Source of the DNA: Tricholoma matsutake
Lineage: Eukaryota > Basidiomycota > Agaricomycetes > Agaricales > Tricholomataceae
NCBI GenBank assembly: GCA_026075535.2
Contig: AP026540.1
Span: 9,114,001-9,178,000 of the forward strand
DNA length: 64,000 nucleotides
Direction: 5' to 3'
Below the pieces are notes generated by a model that did no database searches, was not told the DNA's origin, and saw only the letters and a program-made list of their open reading frames with translations. How positions within the stretch are numbered: the first letter of the stretch is position 1; each line of letters opens with the position of its first letter. The position numbers were made by a program, and so were the translations under genes. Shown here piece by piece: positions 34,261 to 42,964 of this stretch.

Positions 34261-36617
34261 TGTCAAGAACTGTTCCTCACCCGATCGGAACCTGCATCCA
34301 TCTGACCCTTTTCCGCATGTCGAACCCAACATTTGTCTACTCCTCCCACTTTCATTCCTGGCCGCCTTGCACTGCCCACACTGCTGTGCACCAGGCCACC
34401 TTGTACAGCACCCACAGCTGCCTTCCCAAGGCTGCCATCTCTATTGCAAATTTGACCATGGATTCCTGTGCAGCTCCCATTAGGTAATTTATCTACGCAG
34501 TTGAGACACTGCCACAGTCTTTGTTCCTGTTCCACCTTTATTCTGGACTACAGTATTTAAGCTTAGTTAGTTTCGCCTTGTATTCCTCAGTTCGTATATC
34601 GACATTAGGGTGTAGCATGGGTCACACTGCAGGTAACATTTCACACACCATACCCGCACCCGCCAACACCGCACCCGTTCTAACACCGCAACCGTGGTTA
34701 CAGGTTTTTACCACAGTCTGTCATGAAACACCACAGGTGCAACACCATGTATATACACCGTGGTTTTGACTCTGTTTTTGCCTTCTATTTGATGTTCTAG
34801 ATTGCTAACCATAGTGCATTTGTATTGTATAACCCTTATATAGCTTAACTACAATCTGTATACAATACCTAAGCTTAATTTTGTTATTATTGAATAAGGC
34901 CTGAGAGCAATACAAGCATTGAGGAAATTTATTGAGCTAACTAACCTCCTCACACAAGGGAGGAGCCACTAAAATAATTAATGGTAGAAATAAAAAAAAC
35001 TTCCCCCACAAAAGTGTGAGGGAGGGGCCCTGTCTCTCGTCCCTGTCCCTGTTATCCCTGGTGCCCCATCCATTAGCACCCCCCTCACAGCAGTGGTGGT
35101 GGTGGTTCCCTGCCCTCCACTCCTGGTTGTTCACCTTGGCTCATTTTTCCTCCCCATTCACTGCTTGTCCCGCTTCAATGGTCGTTGTTGTTGTCCCTGT
35201 CCTCCCCATCATTGTCATCTTGCCCCTGCCCTGGTCCTGGTTGCATTTCCCCCCGCCGTTTGTTGTTTGTCCCACTTCGAGAGTTGTCGTTGTCATCCCT
35301 GTCCTCCACATTGTCGTTGTCATCCCTGCCCTCCCCATCATTGTCATCTGGTCACTGCCCTGGGCTTGGCCTGGTAGTTGTTGTCCTAGTCGTTCTTGCA
35401 GTCCTCGTTGCCCTTGTGGTCCTCATCGTTTGTCCCCCTCTCTGTCCCTGTCTCCTGGTGTTGTCATCCCATCTCATTGCTCCCCATTTCCACCCCGCAA
35501 GCAGTCGTTCTCGGTGGCAGATGGGGGTGCTGTGGTGGTGGTGGTGGTGGTTTGTCGCTCATCATTTGTCATCCTCATCATCATCCTCTGCCCTGCATGG
35601 TTCATCATCGTCATCGTTGTTCTCCTCCCTTCCTCCCTTGCATCCCCATCTCCCATTCATTGTTTGTTGTTCCCCTTCCCATTGTCCCTTGTTGTTGGCT
35701 GCTAGCACCTGTGACCCACCCCATGAGCAGTGGCTCACAGGGCTAGGGCAGGTGCTGGGCCATTTGTTGTTGCTTCCTTCATAACTCATCCACCCTGCGA
35801 GCAGGGGCTCGCAATGGTGGGTTCTCCCGGTCCCATCCTGAGTCATCGTCCTAGGCGTGGGTGTGCTGTCTTGGTGCCGTCTCATTGTTACAACATAGAT
35901 AGAACCTTTAGAAAAAAGAAACAGTTAGTTGATTGAAAGAAATAAACAACTTACTGTTGTTGAGCTGACACTGTACCCTAGAAAAGAGCACATTTAGTTA
36001 GTTGAAAGAAACAAAAAACTTACTATTACAATGGGTGACGCCCATGGGTGAAGAGGAACTGGAAATCTGAAGTCGATCAGTAGTTTGGCAACTGCCGGAT
36101 CTGGCGACTCAAGCAACCCATCAATACCCGTCACACCACCAAAACGGGTACGGTATGTCACAGGTCTGGCATTTCAGCAACCGTACCCATACCTGTCCAA
36201 CCTGTGGGCCATTTACTGTGGGTTTACCCATACCCATGCTACACCCTAATCGACATAGACTCGACTTTAACCTGCCAATCTAAATCTCCTTCTACTCCTA
36301 CCTCAGTTCTCTAAGAGTCTGAACTCCATTTGGCTCGACCTCTAGTCTCCCTCTGAAAGTTCTAATCTCATCTGAACTTAACCCAAGTCCCTCCATACTC
36401 CTTCCCGCATTTACCCACACTTCCCCGCTTCTACCTCCAAACCTTCATCTTTAAATTAGGACACCAGACGAGGTGAAGGGTGCAGCTTCTTACAAGCTGA
36501 AGCCAAGTCCTTTCCGTTTCCCCTCCGCAGAATCCACCACGACCCAACAACCTTCTGCTATCATCACCTGCAGGGTCCAATCGGATTCTGACATACCTTC
36601 AGGATCAGTTCTTAACA
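34261..36617 (+). repeat. Second copy of the 706-bp solo LTR, split by a hAT element
   Basis: TGTCAAGAACTG...AGTTCTTAACA with flanks GCTGC (34256-34260) and GTTGC (36618-36622), a 5-bp duplication with one C-to-T change. After removing 34606-36248 and one 8-bp duplicate the length is 706 bp, equal to the copy at 17209-17914, to which it is similar in inverted orientation. The ends form imperfect inverted repeats. Confidence 0.78.
34606..36248. mobile_element. hAT-type non-autonomous transposon, 1643 bp
   Basis: Perfect terminal inverted repeats TAGGGTGTAGCATGGGT / ACCCATGCTACACCCTA and a perfect 8-bp target duplication ATCGACAT (34598-34605, 36249-36256) identify a hAT-superfamily insertion. 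There is no transposase. The interior has a pyrimidine-rich, low-complexity plus strand at about 35020-35690 (GGTGGTGGT runs) and, on the minus strand, short exons with introns at about 36030-35890. It inserted into the solo LTR. Confidence 0.88.
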
Positions 36618-36691
36618 GTTGCTTCCTCTGCCTCAAGGTGGCGACTGCTCCTGTCCTCAATGAGCTTCTGGTCAAGTCTAGTGAGTGTATC
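36618..36691 (-). mobile_element. Gypsy C gag fragment
   Basis: 74-bp gag piece between the solo LTR and the next hAT-like copy (minus strand LTRLDQKLIEDRSSRHLEAEE). It is consistent in frame with the fragments on both sides. Confidence 0.5.
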
Positions 36692-37517
36692 TAGTGTTCA
36701 AAGGTCCAGTCTAGTCCAGTTTTTGACTTCCAAATGGGGCAACTGTTAACCACAACTGGTCTAGGACCAACCCAGACTTTGGGGGACTGCAACTGAACCA
36801 TTTAGGACTGGTCCTATTCAGTCCATGGACTGAAAAAAGACTGGTTTGGACCAGTCTTTTGTCATAAAATATTTCATAGGAAATAACCCATATGTATCTC
36901 AATAATTGTAGCAAATACCTTAAATATATTATACTGATGGATAGATATTGTAATTCCCCATGATTCGGTTCAACTTTTAAGGAATTCTGCCAAGATTTGA
37001 CTGAGATATGGCTAAAACTGAAAGGACATGCATTCAAGTTGTGGTTTGTAGTTTGTAATTTGTAGTTTGTAGTCACAACTCATTTGGGCTGTTAAATCAA
37101 TAAAACAACGTGGTACAGATGGTTAGGTGTGTTGTTGCTATGTTTATGATGTTATATAGCTGTACAAAAACATAGCTCAGGTAATAAGCAATGCAATCAA
37201 AGTTGTACAAAATACTCATACAAAAATGTTTTTGGCCATATCTCAACCAATTCTTAATTGTTTTTGATGAGCCAGGGACTGAAAATGAAGTAAATATATG
37301 TGGGAGTAAGGTCAAGTACACATTGGGACAAAAGACTGGTTGCAACCAGTTTAAACTGGTTTTTCATCAGTCCTACTAAATTTTTCAAAATGAAAGATCA
37401 GCAACTGGACTGCAAAAGACTGGTCCATAAATAGACCTATGGTCCAGTCTTTTCCAGTCCAATTCAGTCCAGTTTCGGTCTTTTTTTCAGTCCTATGGAC
37501 TGGACCTGCAAACACTA
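36692..37517 (+). mobile_element. hAT-like non-autonomous transposon, copy 2 (826 bp, uninterrupted)
   Basis: TAGTGTTCAAAGGTCCAG...CTGGACCTGCAAACACTA with a perfect 8-bp target duplication AGTGTATC (36684-36691, 37518-37525). It shares ends and interior with copy 1 (10409-16978). Sub-terminal regions are rich in GGTCCAGT/ACTGGACC-type repeats that could fold into long imperfect hairpins. No coding capacity for transposase. Confidence 0.88.
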
Positions 37518-37525
37518 AGTGTATC

Positions 37526-37756
37526 AATGAATGACTAGAGTCTCCCTTTTGACTTCAAGGCATCAGATGCCACTTTCAGGGTGGCAGCAGCCTCATCATC
37601 ATCTGGGGGGTCATTCTCCTTTTCTGACTCATTGGAGGAGGAAGTGTGGTTATCCTTCCAACAATCGAAGGACACAGTGAGCTTGGGGGAGATGTTGGAC
37701 TCAATCTGAGTTTGGAGTTGGGGGAGAGGTGGTATTGCAATCCCTTCAGGTTGTAT
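37526..37756 (-). mobile_element. Gypsy C gag, upstream part
   Basis: Minus-strand gag piece LTVSFDCWKDNHTSSSNES followed by an acidic DDDEAAATL stretch. It continues into 36618-36691 when the hAT-like copy is removed, with one in-frame TAG at the junction. Its 5' side is cut by the hAT-like fragment 37757-37932. Confidence 0.5.
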
Positions 37757-37932
37757 AGTATGACAAATTTCATGGCAAAAAACTGGTCTTAACCAGTCCA
37801 TTAACCAAAAAAGACCAGTCTTAGTCAGTCCAGTTAGGTCCTCCCAATATCTGGGTTGGTCCTAGACCAGTTATGGTTATGGTCTACCCATTGTAGGGTC
37901 AAAAAATCAAACCTAACCTAACCTTAAAACAC
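37757..37932 (-). mobile_element. Truncated third copy of the hAT-like family
   Basis: Terminus TAGTGTTTTAAGG (read inward from 37932) and the following 170 bp align with the left end of copies 1 and 2 in inverted orientation (GACCCTACAATGGGTAGACC, CCAGTTTTTT...AAATTTGTCAT). The other terminus is missing, so no target duplication can be seen. Confidence 0.65.
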
Positions 37933-37933
37933 T

Positions 37934-38290
37934 ATGAACAATGGGAAACAGCCCATGATCTCCACTGGCAGCATGACCCCAGAGCTTCTTCACCACTTTG
38001 AACATCATGCCTGCAGTTACCTTCACAACAAGGATGGACTTGAGGCCAAAAAGTTTGTTGAACATATTGTATACTCATTCAAGGACCCTCTATTCTCCAA
38101 CTGGTACCAATCCCAACAGGAGATTCTCTTCTCCCTCACATTTGCTGAATTCATGTCCAAAGTTCATGAACATTGGCTCCCAAAGAGGTGGCAACAAGAC
38201 CTTGCATGCAAGGTCCATTCCACCAAGCAGAACAAAACTCCCTTCACCGACTTTGTAGATGCCTTACGCCGTGACAACCTTCAATTATGA
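37934..38290 (+). pseudogene. Gypsy-type gag fragment, plus strand
   Basis: 118 codons matching the capsid region of basidiomycete gypsy Gag (MTPELLHHFEHHACSYLHNK ... VDALRRDNLQL). Both ends are truncated: the hAT-like fragment lies on the left and unrelated promoter sequence of the GOS1 gene on the right. It marks the border between the repeat block and host genes. Confidence 0.65.
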
Positions 38291-38573
38291 TATAACTACT
38301 GTACATGTGATTATATATGATCGGAATGGGATGAGATTGGATTGAATTACAGAATTACTTTAAGTGTTAGAAAGGATTAATCCTATCTGCACTCAACATT
38401 GAGCTCAGAATCATCCTCCCAACTTCGGTCCCTGACAGCTGCAGTGATCCTAACCAGTCTTTCCTTTTTGGAATTACTTGAAGTGAGAAAGTCGCTAACT
38501 GCCGAGCGGTATTTCAAATTGAAGTGTCAACTGCGTTTGACTCGCTTCAGGCGCGAAGCATCTTTGCCAATAT
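38291..38573 (+). promoter_or_regulatory. Intergenic region upstream of GOS1
   Basis: 283 bp between the last repeat fragment and the GOS1 start. No clear TATA box or other motif was recognised. A transcription start is presumed within it. Confidence 0.3.
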
Positions 38574-39524
38574 ATGTCTAATTACGACCAACTTCACAGA
38601 CAATGTCGGACGTTGGAGAACCTCTTCGACACTAAGCTTACCTCTTACTCCCAAATGATGTCGACAATTTCACGACCAACACAGGATCTGGAGGCCGCAG
38701 GGTCAAGCGAACGGTGGAAAGACCTTGAGATAGAGTTGGATGAACTCCTAGAAAAGGCAAGCAATCCCAAGGCTTATTTATAGGTTAACGCGTATCCACT
38801 TGTGTATTCACTTGTCCGCTAGCTAGAGGAGACCAACGAACAATTATCTACACTGAGCAACGCTCCTGACGTCGTATCCACATCAATGCTGAGAGCCATT
38901 CAACGACATAGAGAGCTATTCCATGATAATGCACGCGAATTGAAGCGAACGAAGGTGCGTCAAGCTTTCAAGTTTTGTCTCGAAGAGCCATTGAAATTTA
39001 TGGACTCTCAGACTAGCGTTCAAAATGCGTTAGATCAGGCCAACCTCCTCAGTGGTGTCCGAAACGATATCGAGTACGTAGAGATGACCATACGACTTGT
39101 CTCCTGTTCTAAAGACAATTAGTACATACAAGTCTTCTGCCACGGATTCCCTACTCGCAGAACGGGGTAGGATCGATAGCTCTCATCGAATGACGGATGA
39201 TATCTTGAAGTGAGTAACCTCTATTTTCGCATGTCGGTCCCGGCTATCGCCAACTTTGTTTTCCAGTCAAGCATATGAAACTCGCTCAGAGTTTTCACGA
39301 CAGCGAACCTCTTTGGCTGGTATTAATACCCGGATGGCGAACGTTCTGAGTGGGACCTCCCCTGTTTTCCTTTCCTGCTTGTAACTAATGACCCAGCAGA
39401 TACCATGCCTGGAGTCAATAATTTGGTGTCGATGATCAAATCACGGCGGCGAAGAGACTCCATTATTATGGGCTTGGTCGTTGGCGTTTGTGTGATCATA
39501 ATTATATCCTATGTCTGGCGCTAG
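38574..39524 (+). CDS. GOS1: Golgi SNARE protein Gos1 (GS28/GOSR1 family)
   Basis: Qb-SNARE of the ER-Golgi and intra-Golgi vesicle fusion complex, anchored by its C-terminus. Exons 38574-38756, 38823-38954, 39012-39073, 39123-39209, 39267-39349 and 39400-39524 give 223 aa, the usual length. Seen in the product: N-terminal YDQLHRQCRTLENLFD, coiled-coil LDQANLLSGVRNDID, SNARE helix with RMTDDILNQAYETRSEFSRQ and a central Gln, then SRRRRDSIIMG before a C-terminal membrane anchor (IIMGLVVGVCVIIIISYVW). The first intron (38757-38822) starts GCAAGC, so it is a GC-AG intron; reading through it meets an in-frame TAG. The other introns are GT-AG and 49-57 nt long. Confidence 0.93.
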
Positions 39525-39676
39525 TGCAGCTATGGTCCACCTTCACCACATTTATCCAGCTGGTTCTCGAGAGGGAACGACATGGGCACGAACTCTAAAC
39601 TTAGCTGTCAACGCTGACCAACTTCCAAGATGGTATGGAGCATAGGCGACCTATACTTGGATTGTGTCAATTTTCA

Positions 39677-40813
39677 TCATTGCAGCAGAACTTCTGTTAA
39701 AGCTGTGCGACTGCGTCTGAAGGCACACCAATTCTCTTCCAATTTTCGAACCGCTCCCCAGTCGGTCTCTTCAAGATTATCCATCCATTCTTCTTCTATA
39801 TGCCATCCTTTTACTGCCGCTATGGATTGTATCATATCCCACGTTCGTTCAGAACACTTGTCGACATCGTTGAAGTCAGACTCCACAAGGATTCGGTCAG
39901 GCGAACATATGGCGATGAGAGCCTTGTGATTAGAGGAACGACCATTTATAACAGTGGAGAGTGAGAGAAACACATTCCGGTGCTTCTTCTATCAGGTTCA
40001 TGAGTATTATACTTCAAAAACACAATTGTGAGTATGACAAGCCTCAATATCGCGCCATGTCTCGGGACTCAGTCCACAGCTGTGGATATCAACATTAATG
40101 CGGGACCACCCATCATGATACTTCTGCTGCATTTTCTGGAGAAGTTCCGCCGTGCACAATTGAGATCTGACACTGTGAAAACTGACGTTCCGACCAAGTT
40201 CAACAGCTAAATCAAGCTGTGCCTCAAGAATGGCAAGTTGATGGTCCAAAGGAATGACAAATGGTGTCAGCTGCCGCGGAGAAGCGAAATAATCAAAAGG
40301 CACACGAAACGAACGATCCAGTCCCACTTCCCCGAGCATGGCTTGATGTAAGTCTTCAAAGTTACGACGAAGCTTCATCAAAACGTCACTTAGAGGAGTG
40401 GGTTCAGGAAGTGAATTAAGAAGCCTCTGATATGCTTGGACATGTTCGGGCTTTGCAGGAGATGTGCCAAGGAAAAGACTTCTGTAATGATCATCTTTCG
40501 ACAACGCAGCCTGCGTTGATATAAGATGTGAGAACCATGGATGATGTCCTGCCGAGTAGTTTAGCATGTTGGCAAATTTACGGAAGGGAAGATGGGTGGC
40601 ATTAAATGAGTGAATGGACTGACCAAAGCAGGGGATGACCTTTGTTGGATAGGCCATCGCCAAGTCGCGCACACGTTGTTGGTCTGAGGCCATAGTAGAC
40701 ATCGCGCAGATGGTAATATCAAGACTCTCCATTGAAGAATGCGATATTAGCGGTGCATCTGTTGGATGGCAATGAACATCAACGACATGTCGCAGGACCT
40801 CTTTACTCGGCAT
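39677..40813 (-). CDS. TatD-family metal-dependent hydrolase (Scn1-like)
   Basis: Amidohydrolase-fold TatD protein most like fission yeast Scn1 (Cut9-interacting protein). Exons 40813-40043 and 39988-39677 give 360 aa. Seen: HVVDVHCHPTD near the N-terminus (the HxH metal ligands), a central GEVGLDRSFRVPFD (metal-binding Glu), NVSFHSVRSQL (His), and SPDRILVESDFNDVD (Asp ligand) near the end. The start is taken at MPSKEVLRHVVDVHCH because that matches the family; the open frame upstream overlaps TRM5 exon 1 on the other strand. The single 54-nt intron seems to run from GCTTGT to GATAG, a weak GC donor chosen because the family lacks the encoded residues. The downstream frame requires some intron here. 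Confidence 0.85.
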
Positions 40814-40877
40814 GAAGTATGTAGAAAGTCTGAGAGTGATCACGCTTGGTTGTGACTCAGAGTGATAATTTGGTCGA
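40814..40877. promoter_or_regulatory. Short divergent promoter between the TatD gene and TRM5
   Basis: Only 64 bp separate the two ATG codons (40813 on minus, 40878 on plus). Promoter elements must overlap coding or 5' leader sequence of one gene. If TRM5 starts at the second ATG (40929) the gap is 115 bp. Confidence 0.5.
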
Positions 40878-42683
40878 ATGCTTCTTAGAGGTCTGAACAC
40901 GTCCACGAAACTCTTCACCACCCGTAAGATGTCCCAGAGAGCATTCTTGGATGCATCTCCCCCGATATATAGCGGCTCTAAAGGAACTCTCGATAAATCT
41001 GCCTTCCGCAAGTCCTTGGACGTTCTTGCGGCAAAGGTCCCTGCTGCCCAAACAGGTATCCTGCTGAAAGCTGATCCGTTAAAAAGGTATTAGAAATCAC
41101 ATTCCTTGAGGTTTTCTCTAACAAGAAGTCTCTTCCAAGGTCTATAATGGATCTACCGAAAGTGCGAAGTGTGGTCGTTGATCCATCAGACCCTGTTGGA
41201 AGTCGGCTGATCTTGCTCAGAGTCTCAAAAGAAGGTATGGCATGGAAGCTAGACGGACTACTGGGCTGACCGGACTGCAAGTCAGCTGAGCTTACGCCAG
41301 AGGCATTGAGCTTTCTGAAACTTCAATCCAATGGCCTCGTTATGCATACCATCAATCTGGATTACGACTATTGGACTGCAGGTAATCTCATTATCGTCTC
41401 TCTATCTATTTCCTCAAGATTTCTCTACTGTTCAGACGAGATTCTTCAGACCCTTCTTCCGGAGGAGCTTCGAGATGGCTCTCCTACTGGTTTTGCGGCG
41501 ACAGGACACATCGGTAATTACAATAATATGTTAACCGCATATTTTCTCACAGGCAGGGATGCAGCTCATTTAAATCTCAATGATGAATACTTGCCTTACA
41601 AACACGTCATTGGGCAGCTTATTCTGGATGTAAGAGGTGAATTACTGTTTCGATGCTGGTTTTTGACTGCACGACAGAAAAACAAAAGAATCAAGACAGT
41701 TGTCAATAAGCTGGATACCATCCACAGCCAGTTTCGCTTCTTTGAGATGGAACTCATTGCTGGTGAACCCAACTATGTCGTAGAGCACGTCAGTGAATCC
41801 GCTTTCATTCTCGTCCTGTTCTGACAATATGTTCAGCATGAGTCAGATTGTCGTTTCACTTTTGACTTTTCCCTGGTATACTGGAATTCAAGGTTGCATA
41901 CTGAACATGACCGATTGGTGCAAATGTTCGATCCCCAAGATGTAATTGCAGATGTCTTTGCCGGCGTCGGCCCTTTTGCAATACCAGCCGCCAAGAAAGG
42001 TTGTGCAGTATTTGCGAACGACCTTAATCCGAACAGCACCAAATACCTGTCGGTTAACGTTCAGAATAACAAAGTAGGTCGCCTGCGTAATTGGTAGTTG
42101 GCATTTCTGATGCTCGCTAGGTCAACGACCTTGTCCGCGTCTTTTGTGAGGATGGTCGTGACTTCATTCGTTCTATTGCCCGTCGAGCATTCGAAGATCC
42201 CTTTGCTCCCATTACTGAGGGTGAAGTGCGTCGGAAATCGAAGAAGCCAGGTTCACACACTGGATCGAAGATAATTGCTACGGGATGTGCATTGGAAACT
42301 GCAATGCCTCGGAACCGAATTTCTGCTTTTGTCATGAACTTGCCTGATTCTGCCATCCAATTCTTGGACGCATTCAGGGGGATTTTAGCTCCAGATGGCA
42401 TTTGTGACCTTCGTCAGATCTACGATGTCATGCCGATAGTTCATTGTTATTGCTTCACCCGAGAACTTGAACCGAGCAAGGCGAAAGCTGATATTTCCAA
42501 CGTATGTGCTCCGCAATTTACTTGGCTTAGCTGAATCGCCACTTTCAGAGGGTGGCGGCGAAGCTAGGATCTGTCTTAACAGATGATGTCAACTTCTATT
42601 TAGTCCGTTCTGTGGCCCCGAACAAGAATATGTATTGCATAAGCTTCCGACTTCCTCCTGTAGTGGCTTTCGCTCAGAACTAG
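40878..42683 (+). CDS. TRM5: tRNA (guanine37-N1)-methyltransferase Trm5
   Basis: Methylates G37 next to the anticodon using S-adenosylmethionine and prevents frameshifting; acts in the cytosol and, in yeast, in mitochondria. Nine exons: 40878-41086, 41140-41234, 41286-41381, 41436-41513, 41565-41629, 41678-41788, 41837-42073, 42121-42501, 42549-42683 (468 aa; introns 47-54 nt, all GT-AG). Seen: [32 protein letters not shown]-binding [31 protein letters not shown]; catalytic-region [17 protein letters not shown]-terminal [16 protein letters not shown]. The first ATG adds [17 protein letters not shown], a basic stretch without acidic residues that looks like a mitochondrial presequence. The ATG at 40929 would give a 451-aa cytosolic form. 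Confidence 0.93.
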
Positions 42684-42964
42684 AAGTAACTTGGTGTGTT
42701 TGACAGATTAAAAACTTTCTGCCACAAGTTCGTCCGTGCCATCATGTAAGTATCAAAGTAATGCTGCTGCACAGCCATCGGAATAACTGGTTCCGGTTAA
42801 GTTTTATTTATGTAACATTTTTTTACTTAACGTTCAAGTTGGCAACTAAAATTTCGGTAACGTAGAATCCACCTAGTTCGGTTGAATTTGCAACATATTC
42901 CACTCTCTTGTAGAGCATACCCATCATCTCTTTCATACCCATCTAGACGTTTGGCACAATTGAC
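42684..42964 (+). promoter_or_regulatory. Intergenic region upstream of the carrier gene
   Basis: 281 bp between the TRM5 stop and the carrier ATG. It must hold the TRM5 3' end and the carrier promoter. No motif is clear enough to name. Confidence 0.3.

Noticed and set aside
35016..35784. Plus-strand 199-229-codon frames rich in Val/Ser/Pro/Cys in the hAT element
   Set aside because: Low-complexity pyrimidine repeats translated in two frames; no domain. The exon-like structure is on the minus strand.
40814..41011. N-terminal extension of the TatD-family frame up to 41011
   Set aside because: It lies opposite TRM5 exon 1 and has no family similarity; the conserved family start is at 40813.
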